From: Caulobacter sp. CCUG 60055
Lineage (GTDB): Bacteria; Pseudomonadota; Alphaproteobacteria; Caulobacterales; Caulobacteraceae
Direction: 5' to 3'
DNA length: 64,000 nucleotides
Assembly (NCBI RefSeq): GCF_022750545.1
Contig: NZ_PUIC01000002.1
Span: forward strand, 124,001 to 188,000
Every line of letters begins with the position of its first letter. The first letter of the stretch is position 1. Below the pieces are notes generated by a model. The model was given only the letters and a program-made list of their open reading frames with translations. It was not told the DNA's origin and made no database searches. Positions 42,083-51,863 of the stretch are shown piece after piece. A program made the translations under genes and the position numbers.

Positions 42083-45000
42083 ATGCCCAGGACGTTTCGA
42101 ACCGCACGTGGCGGTCTGGCCGGTGCGGCGGGGGTTTCGGCGCTGTTGATCGGACTGGCCGGCTCGGCCGTCGCGCACGCTCAGGAGGCGACGGCTCACT
42201 ATTCGATAGCGGCGCAGCCGCTTTCGACCGGCCTGCTGGAGCTGGGCCGTCAGGCCCGCATCTCGATCGCCGCGCCGTCTGGGCTGGTGGCCGGCAAGGT
42301 CGGCAAGGCGGTGCAGGGCGATTTCACGGTGCGGGCCGCGCTGGCGACGATGCTGGCCGGCACCGGCCTGAAGAGCGAGTTCGTCAGCGCCAGCGCCGTC
42401 AAGGTGACGCCGGCGGGCGACAACGTCGCCGCCGAGCTCGACGCCGCCGGTGAGAAGCCGGACGAGGTGACCCAGTTGTCCGAGGTGCTGATCACCGGCA
42501 CCCATATCAAGGGCCAGGCGCCGATCGGCTCCGAACTGCTGGCGATGGGGCGGGACGAGATCGTCGCGGCCGGCCGCGCCAACATGGCGGACCTGCTGAA
42601 GATCGTCCCGGCGGTCCAGACCATCGGCACGTCGGACGGCGTCCGCAGCAATCGCGGCCAGGGCCAGGTCGAGAACAATGGCGCGGGTTCGGCGGTGAAC
42701 ATCCGCGGCCTGGGCGCGGAATCGACCCTGGTGCTGGTCAACGGCCGCCGGGTCGCCCCGGCCTCGGGCGGAGCCTTCGTCGACGTCTCGCAGATCCCGG
42801 TGTCGGCGGTCGACAGGGTCGAGGTGCTGCCCGACGGCGCCTCGGCGCTCTATGGTTCCGACGCGGTCGGCGGCGTGGTCAACTTCGTGCTGCGCAAGCG
42901 CTTCGACGGCGCCGACACGACCCTTCACTACGGAATGGGCGACGGCTTTCACGAATACCAGGCCAGCCAGACCATCGGCAAGGCGTGGGAAGGCGGCAGC
43001 GCCATGCTGTCCTACGAATACTATAGCCGCACCCATCTGGCGGCCAGCAAGCGAGACTACGCCCGCACCGACCTGACCAGCCTGGGCGGTGACAACTTCC
43101 TGCCCATCTCGGCAGGGTCCCTCTACGCCGGCAATCCGGGCACGGTGATGGTCGGCGGCGCGCCCTACGCCGCCATTCCGCACGGCCAGAACGGCCGCAA
43201 CCTCACCGCGTCGCAGCTGCTGGTCGGTCAGGTCAACCAGTTCGACCCGCAGCTTTCGTCCGATCTCCTGCCGAGCCAGGAGCGCAACAGCTTCGTCGCG
43301 TCATTCGAGCAGTCGCTGACGCCGACGATCCGCTTCTTCGCCGACGGCCTCTATTCGCGGCGCACCTTCGACATCCGCAACCGGGCCGACGCCAAGGCGA
43401 TCATCGTCGGGACGGCCAATCCCTACTTCATTGCGGGCGTCCCAGGCTCGGCGGCTTCCGAGACGGTCAACTACTCGTTCGTCAAGGACTTCAACAACCG
43501 CACCGAAGGGGTTTCGCAGAACTATACGGTCACCGCGGGCTTCGACTTCGACCTGCCGTTCAAGTGGAGCGGCGAGTTATCCGGGACGACGGGACAGGAC
43601 CACCTCGTCAATCGCGGCCTCGGCCTGGTCAACACGGCTCGCCTCGGCGTCGCGTCGGGCGACCCCGCCGCCGGGCCGCACCCCGCTGGCCTGCCCTATT
43701 TCAACCCGTTCGGCGACGGCTCGTTCACCGATCCGCAGACCCTGGCCTATGTCCAAGGGAGCACCCGGAACCGCCAAGTCTACGACGTCAGCTCGCTGTC
43801 GGTCTCGGCCAGCGGTCCGCTGTTCGACCTTCCCGGCGGAACCGTGCGCATGGCCGTCGGCGCCGACTGGCGCAAGGAGCGGTACGAAAGTGCGCGGGTG
43901 GACGACACCACAAGCCTGCTGCCTGAGACCGTGACGGCGTTTTCCGACAACGGCTTCGGCGTGGGGGCGTTCAAGCGCACCGTGAAGGCGGCCTATGCCG
44001 AACTGACCGTTCCCCTGGTCGGGGCCGACAACGCTCTGCCGCTGGTTCAGAAGCTGGACCTGTCCCTGGCCGAGCGTTTCGAGGACTACAGCGACTTCGG
44101 CTCGACCTCGGACCCCAAGGTCGCCCTGCAATGGCAGCCGGCCAAGGGCCTGACGGTGAGGGGCAGCTGGGGAACCTCGTTCCGCGCGCCGCGCCTTGTC
44201 GAACTCGACACGACCGCCAACGCCTACTACCTGCGGCCTGTGCCCAACGCCGGCGCGGTCCCGGGCGATCCGAGCACCTTCACTCTTGCACCGGGCTATT
44301 CCTGGGTCGTCTATCTGGCTGACGCGGGCAACAGCGCGCTGAAGCCCGAGACGGCCGACACCTGGAGCGCGGGCGTGGATTTCCAGCCCGAGGCCGTGCC
44401 AGGGCTGAAGTTCAGCGCCACCTATTTCAACATCGACTACAAGAACCGCATCCTTGCGCCGAGCACGCCTGAGATTCAGAGCGCCCTGGCAGGTTCGGGA
44501 ACGCCGGGCATCGTGCTCGGCCTGCATCCCAGCCAGGCGGTGCTCGACGCCATCTATGCGAACAAGGCCGGTTCGGTCGGGCTGCCGAACGGCCTGTTCA
44601 AGGACGCCGGCGCGGTCGGCGCCTTCCTGCCCGGCTTTCCCAACAACCAGCTGCCGGCCGCCAACGTCTACGCCATCATGCACGTCGGCCTGTCCAACTA
44701 TGGAACGGTGCAGACCGACGGCTGGGACCTGAGCGGGTCCTATCGTCTCCAGACCGGCTTCGGCGACCTCGATTTCGCCGAGGCCCTGACCCTGATCACC
44801 ACCTACAAGATCAGCCGGGGCGGCGGGGAGGCGCTCGACCTGCTCGACACCATGAGCAACCCGGTCAGCCTGCGCTCGCGCAGCACCATCGGCTGGAGCA
44901 AGGGCCCCCTGGCGGCGCAGTTCGCCCTCAACCACGTCGGCGGCTACGTCAATCCCTACAAGAACCAGAAGGTGTCGGCCTGGAACACCGTCGACGCCCA

Positions 45001-45187
45001 TTTCGCCTATAGGGTCCGCAGCGAGCGCAAGTCGCTCGACGGCCTGCTGGTGACGCTGGACGTCGAGAACCTGTTCGACGAGGACCCGCCGTTCGTCAAC
45101 AACCACGACGCCTCGACGGGCTACGACCCCGAGATGGCCAGCCCGCGCGGGCGGGTCTTCGGCCTGACGCTGCGCAAGTCGTGGTGA
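42083..45187 (+). CDS. STN-domain TonB-dependent receptor (copy B)
   Basis: 1034 residues from the ATG at 42083, with AAAGGGAGAGGGG upstream. The same order as copy A: signal peptide (VAHAQ), STN domain at about 38-105 (YSIAAQPLSTGLLELGRQ, VRAALATMLAGTGL), box SEVLITGTHI, plug (VNIRGLGAESTLVLVNGRR, VEVLPDGASALYGSDAVGGVVN) and barrel ending LTLRKSW. Loops differ from copy A by insertions, so the ligand may differ. It opens block B, which again carries hydrolases, a tricorn-like protease and a POT transporter. STN points to possible signalling through the FecR protein encoded at 57341 (inference). Confidence 0.94.
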   Translation: MPRTFRTARGGLAGAAGVSALLIGLAGSAVAHAQEATAHYSIAAQPLSTGLLELGRQARISIAAPSGLVAGKVGKAVQGDFTVRAALATMLAGTGLKSEFVSASAVKVTPAGDNVAAELDAAGEKPDEVTQLSEVLITGTHIKGQAPIGSELLAMGRDEIVAAGRANMADLLKIVPAVQTIGTSDGVRSNRGQGQVENNGAGSAVNIRGLGAESTLVLVNGRRVAPASGGAFVDVSQIPVSAVDRVEVLPDGASALYGSDAVGGVVNFVLRKRFDGADTTLHYGMGDGFHEYQASQTIGKAWEGGSAMLSYEYYSRTHLAASKRDYARTDLTSLGGDNFLPISAGSLYAGNPGTVMVGGAPYAAIPHGQNGRNLTASQLLVGQVNQFDPQLSSDLLPSQERNSFVASFEQSLTPTIRFFADGLYSRRTFDIRNRADAKAIIVGTANPYFIAGVPGSAASETVNYSFVKDFNNRTEGVSQNYTVTAGFDFDLPFKWSGELSGTTGQDHLVNRGLGLVNTARLGVASGDPAAGPHPAGLPYFNPFGDGSFTDPQTLAYVQGSTRNRQVYDVSSLSVSASGPLFDLPGGTVRMAVGADWRKERYESARVDDTTSLLPETVTAFSDNGFGVGAFKRTVKAAYAELTVPLVGADNALPLVQKLDLSLAERFEDYSDFGSTSDPKVALQWQPAKGLTVRGSWGTSFRAPRLVELDTTANAYYLRPVPNAGAVPGDPSTFTLAPGYSWVVYLADAGNSALKPETADTWSAGVDFQPEAVPGLKFSATYFNIDYKNRILAPSTPEIQSALAGSGTPGIVLGLHPSQAVLDAIYANKAGSVGLPNGLFKDAGAVGAFLPGFPNNQLPAANVYAIMHVGLSNYGTVQTDGWDLSGSYRLQTGFGDLDFAEALTLITTYKISRGGGEALDLLDTMSNPVSLRSRSTIGWSKGPLAAQFALNHVGGYVNPYKNQKVSAWNTVDAHFAYRVRSERKSLDGLLVTLDVENLFDEDPPFVNNHDASTGYDPEMASPRGRVFGLTLRKSW

Positions 45188-46259
45188 GCGCGATGCGGGC
45201 GACGGCCGGCCTCACCGGGCTGCTGGCGGGGCTTTCAGCCTGCCTGACCTTGCTCGCTGTTCCCGCGGCGGCGGCGCCGACCCTCGCGGGCCCGGCGCCG
45301 CCGCTGGAACTGGAGCGGTTCGTCGATGGCGTCGTCGCCGACGGGATGGCGACCGACCACGTCGCCGGCGTCACCGTGTCGATCGTCCAGGGCGGCCGGG
45401 TGGTGCTGGTGAAGGGCTACGGCCAGTCCAGCCCAGGGCGGCCGGTGGACGCCCAGCGCGACCTGTTCCGCATCGGCTCGATCTCGAAGACCTTCACCTG
45501 GATCGCCCTGATGCGCGAGGTCGAGAAGGGCCGCGTCCGGCTCGACGCGCCGGTCAACGATTACCTGCCGCCGGACATGAAGATCCCCGACCAGGGCTTC
45601 AAGCATCCGATCCGCGTCCTCGACCTGATGGGCCATTCGACCGGGTTCGCGGTCGCCGAGCGCAGCCACATCGGCGCCCCGGACCCCGCGCGCATCCTCC
45701 CCCTGGCCGAGGAGATCCGGAGCCACCGGCCCGACCGCGTGCGCGAGCCCGGCCTATTCTCCAGCTATTCCAACTACGCCGCCTCGCTGGCCGGCCTGAT
45801 GGTCGCCCGCCTGGAGGGCGTGGGCTTCGAGAACCTGATCGAGCGCGACCTCACCGGGCCGCTCGGCATGACCAGCACCACCTTCCGCGAGCCCTATCCG
45901 ACGCGCGCCGGGCTGCCGGCCCCCATGCCGGCGGCGCTGGCGGTGCGGGGCGCCACGGGCTTCCTCTGGAAGGACGGCGGCTACAAGCCGATGGGGTTCG
46001 AATACATCAGCCAGAACGCTCCGGCGGGCTCGGCCTCGACCACCGCGCCGGACATGGCGCGCTACATGCAGATGCTGCTGGCCGGCGGGACGCTGGACGG
46101 CGTCCGCGTCTTCGGGCCGCAGACGGCCGCCGCCTTCCGCACGCCGATCATGCACGCGCCCGAGGGCGTCAACGGCTGGGGCGCGGGGCGGCGGCGTGCG
46201 TCTTCCTCGTTTTCGCGGTCCTGCTCGGGGCCTGGGGCGGCCTGGCGCCATGGGCCTGA
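45184..46259 (+). pseudogene. Beta-lactamase-fold serine hydrolase with disrupted 3' half
   Basis: The GTG at 45184 overlaps the receptor stop; an ATG at 45193 is an alternative. About 335 good codons follow: signal peptide, SxxK at Ser99-Lys102 (GSISKTF), LDLMGHSTGF and the YxN motif in SYSNYAAS. After APEGVNGWGAG (about 46190) family resemblance stops. The same frame continues as serine/arginine nonsense into the next gene, while another frame from about 46191 to the TGA at 46257-46259 encodes a hydrophobic membrane-helix-like C-terminus (VFLVFAVLLGAWGGLAPWA). The full gene probably had several C-terminal membrane helices, now mostly deleted. Inactive or altered product expected. Confidence 0.75.
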
Positions 46260-46309
46260 CCACGACACGGCTTCAACAGCTTTCAATCGGAACGACAAAG
46301 GGAAAGAAG

Positions 46310-48526
46310 ATGGGTCTGAAACGCGCGTCATGGCTGGCCGCCGCCGTCGCCCTGGCGGCCGGCGCCGCGTTCGCCGGCCCGATCACGCCGCTGGCCCAGT
46401 CGCCGACCCTGAACCGCGACCAGATCGTCTTCGCCTGGGCCGACCACCTGTGGAGCGTGCCCCGCGCGGGCGGGACGGCCAGGCAGATCACCAGCGCCGG
46501 CCATGAGGCCCATCCGGTCTTTTCGCCCGACGGCGAGTGGATCGCCTATCGCGGCGAGGTCGACGGCATCGTCGGCGACGCCTGGGAGAACCTGTGGTGC
46601 GTGGACCTGCTGACGGGCGCCTCGACCAAGGTCGACGTCCACACGGCCTCGCCGGTCTGGTCGCCGGACAGCCGCTGGCTGGCCTATTCCAAGCCGCTGG
46701 CCAGCGGCATGCACGCCGTCTGGCTGCATTCGCTGGAGACGGGCCGCAGCGTCCAGGTCACCGACGGCCTGGCCGACGCCCGCTGGCCGGTCTTCGAGGC
46801 AGGCGGCGGCCTGCTGGCCTTCGCCGTCAGCACCGACCTCGGACTGTCCCTGACCATCCAGGACATGTCGGGCATGAACCACCCGATCACCCGCACGATC
46901 TGGGCCGCCGTCCTGCGAAAGGACGCGCCGTCGCCGCTGGGCGAGCGGGCGGCCGAGGCCCTACGGCCGGCAGGGCCGTTCCGCATCGACCTCGACGGCC
47001 TCGACCGGCGGATCACCCAGCTGCCGATCGCCGCGGCCAACTACGCCGGCCTGCAGGCCGGCAAGGCCGGCGTGCTGGTCCTGGAGGAGGGACCGATCAT
47101 CCAGCCCCGCTCCGGCGGCCGCAACGGCCTCAAGATCAAGCGGTTCGAGCTTGCCTCCGGCAAGCTCGAACTGATCGCCGAGCGGACGGCCGGGATCACG
47201 CTGACGCCTGACGGCGCCAAGGGGCTCTATCGCGCCGGCCGCCGCTGGTTCCTGGTCGACGCCGGCGCGCCGGCCGGCGCCCAGCCGACGGCGCTGAAGC
47301 TGACCGGCCTGGAGATCCAGGTCGATCCCCGCCAGGAATGGCGCGAGATGTTCCGCGAGGCTTGGCGCTACGAGCGGGACTTCTTCTACGATCCCGGCCT
47401 GCACGGCCTCGACCTCGCCGCGACCCAGAAGAAGTACGCGCCGTTCGTCGAGGCGGCGGGCAGCCGCGACGACCTCATCTACCTGTTCCGCGAAATGTTG
47501 GGCGACCTTACCATCGGCCACATGGCGGTGGAGAGCTTCAACTTCCATCCGCCGAACGGGCGGCGCGGCGGCTTGCTCGGCGCGGACTACAAGGTCGAGA
47601 ACGGCCGGTTCCGCATCGACCGGATCTATGACGGCGAGGAATGGAACCCCGACAACTACGCGCCGCTGGCGGGCGTCGGCCTGAATGTGAAGGCGGGGGA
47701 CTATCTGCTCGCTGTCGACGGCAAGGACCTGCGCGCCGGCATGGACCTCTACGCCCTGTTCGAGGGGACGGCCGGCCGGCCGACGCGGCTGAAGATCGCC
47801 GCCGATCCCGAGGGCGCGGCCGCGCGGGAGGTGACCGTCGTCCCGATCAACGACGAATATGAACTGCGCGCCCGGGCCTGGGCCGAGGACAATCGCCGCA
47901 AGGTCGATGCGCTGAGCAACGGCCAGATCGCCTATGTCCGCGTGCCCGACACCGCCGACGAGGGCTTCGCCGACTTCAACCGCTTCTATTTCTCCCAGGT
48001 CGGCAAGGCGGGGGCCATCGTCGACGCGCGCTTCAACACCGGCGGGCGGTTCGCCGACTACATCGTCGACATGATGGAGCGGCCGCTGCGCAACTGCGCG
48101 ATCACGCGGGCGTCCGGCGGCTACTGCGTGCCGGCGGCCCAGATCTACGGCCCCAAGACCATGATCACCAACGAGATGTCCGGCTCGGGCGGCGACGCCT
48201 TGCCGTGGATGTTCAAGACCGGCCATGTCGGCGCCCTGGTCGGGGCCCGCACCTGGGGCGGCCTGGTCGGCGGCTCGGGCCCCAGTCTGCTGGACGGCAT
48301 GGGCCTGGCCACCCCCTACCACGCCCATTACGGCCTGAACGGCCAGTGGGAGGTCGAGAACCACGGCGTCACCCCCGACTACGAGGTGGAGAACGATCCC
48401 GCCTCGGTGGCGGCGGGCGGCGATCCCCAGCTCCAGAAGGCGGTCGAGGTCACGCTCGAAGCCCTGCGCGGGCGCCGGACGGCCCAGCCCGCGCCGCCGT
48501 CCTATCCCGTTTATCAGCGGCCCTGA
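46310..48526 (+). CDS. Tricorn-like protease with shortened beta-propeller
   Basis: 738 residues from the ATG at 46310, with GGGAAAGAAG-type sequence upstream; signal peptide to AAFAG. The start and the last 640 residues align with the 1064-residue relative at 32492, but about 330 residues of propeller are missing between IAYRGEVDG and WENLWCVDL (about 46555-46595), with the frame kept. The C1 part (EAWRYERDFFYDPG), the PDZ (VKAGDYLLAVDGKDL) and the S41-like domain, with likely nucleophile Ser626 in EMSGSGGDALPW, are intact. Whether such a short propeller still gates substrates is uncertain. It may be an active core protease with relaxed access, or a decaying copy. Confidence 0.85.
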   Translation: MGLKRASWLAAAVALAAGAAFAGPITPLAQSPTLNRDQIVFAWADHLWSVPRAGGTARQITSAGHEAHPVFSPDGEWIAYRGEVDGIVGDAWENLWCVDLLTGASTKVDVHTASPVWSPDSRWLAYSKPLASGMHAVWLHSLETGRSVQVTDGLADARWPVFEAGGGLLAFAVSTDLGLSLTIQDMSGMNHPITRTIWAAVLRKDAPSPLGERAAEALRPAGPFRIDLDGLDRRITQLPIAAANYAGLQAGKAGVLVLEEGPIIQPRSGGRNGLKIKRFELASGKLELIAERTAGITLTPDGAKGLYRAGRRWFLVDAGAPAGAQPTALKLTGLEIQVDPRQEWREMFREAWRYERDFFYDPGLHGLDLAATQKKYAPFVEAAGSRDDLIYLFREMLGDLTIGHMAVESFNFHPPNGRRGGLLGADYKVENGRFRIDRIYDGEEWNPDNYAPLAGVGLNVKAGDYLLAVDGKDLRAGMDLYALFEGTAGRPTRLKIAADPEGAAAREVTVVPINDEYELRARAWAEDNRRKVDALSNGQIAYVRVPDTADEGFADFNRFYFSQVGKAGAIVDARFNTGGRFADYIVDMMERPLRNCAITRASGGYCVPAAQIYGPKTMITNEMSGSGGDALPWMFKTGHVGALVGARTWGGLVGGSGPSLLDGMGLATPYHAHYGLNGQWEVENHGVTPDYEVENDPASVAAGGDPQLQKAVEVTLEALRGRRTAQPAPPSYPVYQRP

Positions 48527-48578
48527 CCGGGTCGAAAGCCGGCCCGGCCTCGGCCAGGGTCCACCATTGGAGAGCGTC

Positions 48579-50006
48579 GTGAAGACCGTGACCAGGCATC
48601 TGATTTCCACCGCGCTGGGCGCGGTCCTCGCCGCCGCGCTGACCGCGTCCGCCCAGGCCGCCGGCGCCGCCCCCGACATGGGCCGCGTCGACGCGGCGTT
48701 CGCGGCCCTGCCGAAGGACGGGCCGGGCTGCGCGCTGGGCATCTACAGCCACGGCGAGCCGGTGGCGCTGAAGGGCTACGGCTACGCCAGCGTCGAGCAC
48801 CGGGTCCCGATCAGCCCGGACACGGTGTTCGACATCGGCTCGGTCTCCAAGCAGTTCACGGCGATGTCGGCCATCATCCTGGCCGAACAGGGCAAGCTCA
48901 GCCTGGACGACGACATCCGCAAGACCCTGCCGGAGATGCCCGACTACGGGACGCCGATCACCATCCGCCAGCTGATCAACCACACCAGCGGGATCAGGAA
49001 CTATTTCGACGTTCTGTTCATCAGGGGACTGTCCCAGCGCGACCCGGTGAGCCGCGACGAGATCTACTCGGTCATCACCGGTCTGAAGGCGCTGGAATTT
49101 CCCCCGGGAACCCAGGAGAAGTACAGCAATTCCGGCTACTTCCTGCTCGGGCGCATCGTCGAGCGGGTGTCGGGCCAGAGCCTGGGACGGTTCGAGCAGG
49201 AGAACATCTTCGGCCCGCTGGGCATGACCCGCACCCATGTCCACGAGGACCTCGGCGAGGTGGTCCCCGACCGCGCCTCCGGCTATCTCCGCGACCCCAG
49301 GGGCGGCTTCCGCATGGCGGTCAGCCAGTTCGAGGGCACCGGCGACGGCGCCGTCTACACCACCGTCCGCGACCTGGCGCTGTGGGACGCCGACTTCTAT
49401 CGGGGCAAGGTCTGGCGTCCGGCGGTCAAGGCCGAGATGCTGCGGGTGGGCAAGTTCGAGAACGGTCAGCCGGTGACCGCCGAGCCGGGCGTCTACTATG
49501 TGGGCGGGCTCAATCTCGGCAAGCGGCGGGGCCTGACCTATATGGGCCATCCGGGCAAGGAGCTGGGCTTCATGGCCGACCTGACCCGCTACCCCGACCA
49601 GCAGATCAGCATCGCGCTGCTGTGCAACCACATGTTCCGGATCACCGCGGTCGCCGACGCCCTGGCCGACCTGATGCTGGCCGACAAGTACGTCGAGCCC
49701 GAGCCCAAGCCCGAGGAGCCGGGCAAGCCGGCGGCCGCCGCCAAGGGCGAGCCGATCCCGGCCGCCATCCTCAGCCAGGCGCCTGGCGTCTATTACAACG
49801 ACGAGATCGACGGCCGCTACGTGATCGCCGCCGAGGGCGGCGGGCTGGTGCTGCGGATGGGACCGCACCGGCAGCGCCTGGGGCCGCTGGAGTCCTTCGG
49901 CGACGAGGTTCTCGGCGCCGGCCGCACGCGCCTGCAGCTGCGCCGCGACGGTGCGGGCCGGATCGTCGGCCTGACGTTCGAGGGCTTCGAGTTCCGCAAG
50001 CTGTAG
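48579..50006 (+). CDS. Exported beta-lactamase-fold serine hydrolase with C-terminal domain
   Basis: 475 residues from the GTG at 48579, chosen over a TTG at 48567 because GGAGAG (48569-48574) then has proper spacing. Signal peptide to SAQAAG. SxxK at Ser88-Lys91 (GSVSKQF), LINHTSGI, YxN in EKYSNSGY and the third motif MGHPGKELGF. A linker rich in P, E and K (about 375-395) joins a beta-barrel-like C-terminal domain of about 85 residues, as in many class C-like D-peptidases and esterases. Block B member; likely acts on D-amino-acid-containing or amide substrates in the periplasm. Confidence 0.88.
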   Translation: MKTVTRHLISTALGAVLAAALTASAQAAGAAPDMGRVDAAFAALPKDGPGCALGIYSHGEPVALKGYGYASVEHRVPISPDTVFDIGSVSKQFTAMSAIILAEQGKLSLDDDIRKTLPEMPDYGTPITIRQLINHTSGIRNYFDVLFIRGLSQRDPVSRDEIYSVITGLKALEFPPGTQEKYSNSGYFLLGRIVERVSGQSLGRFEQENIFGPLGMTRTHVHEDLGEVVPDRASGYLRDPRGGFRMAVSQFEGTGDGAVYTTVRDLALWDADFYRGKVWRPAVKAEMLRVGKFENGQPVTAEPGVYYVGGLNLGKRRGLTYMGHPGKELGFMADLTRYPDQQISIALLCNHMFRITAVADALADLMLADKYVEPEPKPEEPGKPAAAAKGEPIPAAILSQAPGVYYNDEIDGRYVIAAEGGGLVLRMGPHRQRLGPLESFGDEVLGAGRTRLQLRRDGAGRIVGLTFEGFEFRKL

Positions 50007-50016
50007 GCCCGCCGAC

Positions 50017-51639
50017 ATGCGCAGCATCCCGACATCGCCGATGGCGAAGGCCCTCGTTTTCCTGCCGCTTCTGGTCCTGATCCTGGCCGGGGCGCTGGCG
50101 GGGTTGGCGGCGGCCGCGCCGCCGGCGGGGTTCGACGATCGCGTCGAGGCCCTGCTCAGGGCCAGCGGCGCGCCGGGGATGGGCGCGGTGATCGTCGAGG
50201 GCGGCAAGGTGGCGCTCGCGCGGGGCTACGGCGTCCGCCGCCTTGGAGCGCCGGAGCGGGTGGACGCCGACACCATCTTCCCCATCGCCTCGGCCGGCAA
50301 GGCGTTCACCACGGCCGACCTCGCCCTGCTGGTGGACGAGGGGCGGCTGGGCTGGGACGACAAGGTCGTCGACCGCCTGCCGGGCTTCCAGATGTACGAC
50401 CCCTGGGTCACGCGCGAGATGACCGTGCGCGACCTGCTGGTGCATCGCAGCGGCCTTGGCCTGGGGGCGGGAGACCTGCTGTTCTTCCCGCGCAGCTCGC
50501 TCAGCCGGGCCGAGGCGGTGAGCCGGCTGCGCTGGATCAAGCCGGCCACGAGTTTCCGCTCGGGCTACGCCTACGACAACGTGCTCTACATGGCCGCCGG
50601 TCAGCTCATCGAGGCGGTCACGGGCCAGACCTGGGAGCGGTTCACCCAGGAGCGCCTGCTTAGGCCGGCCGGGATGACGGTCTCGACGGCCGACGACGCC
50701 GACCGTTTCCGCACCGCCAACCGGGCCCAGCCGCACGCCCGCCTGAACGGCGCCGTGCGCGGCCAGGGCGACCAGGAGGTGCTGGACGAGCGCCAGGGCT
50801 CCGCCGAAAGCTCCGCGCCGGCGGGCGGGGTCTCCGTCAGCGCGTCGGACCTGGGCCGCTGGATCCAGATCCAGCTCGGCCATGGCCGGTTGCCGGAGGG
50901 CGGGCGCCTGTTCAGCGACGCCGCGTCGCGGGAGATGTGGACCCCGCAGACCCTGATCCCGATCCATCGGCCGCCGGCGGCCGCGGCGGCGGCCGAGCCG
51001 CAGTTCCTGACCTACGCCCTGGGTTGGGAGGTCCGCGACTGGCGGGGACACAAGATCGTCTGGCACGACGGCGGCGTCGACGGCTATCGCGCCGTGGTGG
51101 TGCTGATCCCCGAAAAGGACGTCGGCTTCGCGCTGATGCTCAACGCCGAGGAAGGCGTGGTTACGCGCGGCCTGATGTACGAGCTGCTCGACCACTATCT
51201 CGGCTTTCCGGCGGCGGACTGGCCGGCGATCCTCGGCAGGATCAAGGCGGGCCAGACCGCGGCGGCGGTCGCGGCCGTCGCCGCCACGCCGCCCGAGGTC
51301 GCCCGTCGGGCGGACGCCGGGCCGGGCCTGCCGCCCGCCCGCTACGCCGGCGACTACGTCGACCCGTGGTACGGGCGGATGGTCGTCGGAAAGGCGGGCG
51401 GCGGACTGACCATCGACTTCAAGTCGACGCCGGGCATGGTCGGCGACCTGGAGCCGTGGCGATACGAGACCTTCATCGCCCGCTGGCGGGACAAGTCGAT
51501 CGAGCCGGCCTTCGTGACCTTCTTCCGGGGGGCGGACGGCGAGGTCGAGCGGGTGGCCATGAAGGCCGTCTCGCCTCAGGCGGACTTCAGCTACGACTAC
51601 CAGGACCTGGACTTCCGGCCGGTCCGCCCGCGTCCCTGA
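50017..51639 (+). CDS. Exported serine hydrolase (beta-lactamase fold), DUF3471-type C-domain
   Basis: 540 residues from the ATG at 50017 (an ATG at 50041 is possible), ten bases after the previous stop. A hydrophobic signal segment covers about residues 10-35. SxxK is Ser92-Lys95 in ASAGKAF; a Y-x-N element lies in GYAYDNVLYM; the third motif is HDGGVDGYR. The C-terminal 100 residues (YAGDYVDPWYGRMVVG to VSPQADFSYDYQDL) look like a DUF3471 domain. This is a third intact hydrolase of the family in the island, with a different linker to the others, which implies different substrates. Operon with the preceding hydrolase. Confidence 0.87.
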   Translation: MRSIPTSPMAKALVFLPLLVLILAGALAGLAAAAPPAGFDDRVEALLRASGAPGMGAVIVEGGKVALARGYGVRRLGAPERVDADTIFPIASAGKAFTTADLALLVDEGRLGWDDKVVDRLPGFQMYDPWVTREMTVRDLLVHRSGLGLGAGDLLFFPRSSLSRAEAVSRLRWIKPATSFRSGYAYDNVLYMAAGQLIEAVTGQTWERFTQERLLRPAGMTVSTADDADRFRTANRAQPHARLNGAVRGQGDQEVLDERQGSAESSAPAGGVSVSASDLGRWIQIQLGHGRLPEGGRLFSDAASREMWTPQTLIPIHRPPAAAAAAEPQFLTYALGWEVRDWRGHKIVWHDGGVDGYRAVVVLIPEKDVGFALMLNAEEGVVTRGLMYELLDHYLGFPAADWPAILGRIKAGQTAAAVAAVAATPPEVARRADAGPGLPPARYAGDYVDPWYGRMVVGKAGGGLTIDFKSTPGMVGDLEPWRYETFIARWRDKSIEPAFVTFFRGADGEVERVAMKAVSPQADFSYDYQDLDFRPVRPRP

Positions 51640-51863
51640 CGGCGTCGGCCAAGGGGCCCGTCATTCATCCTTCCGCGGACGGGTAGGGACTTCGCCGGCC
51701 AGATCGTCATGCCCGGAGAGGGGCCCTGGGGGCGCCCGCCGGGCGGTCTCGGATTCCGAACGCCTCCGCCGGGCCGAACCCAGGGAGCCGCTTGGCGCGG
51801 CGACGCGCGAGCGTGTGCGGCGGGCCGATCGCTCGAGCGCCGTGACAAGGAGTTTCCAAGCCC

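Noticed and set aside
37078-51639. Antibiotic-resistance beta-lactamases
   Set aside because: The hydrolases have the fold and SxxK/YxN motifs, but the context and C-terminal extensions fit D-peptidases or esterases.
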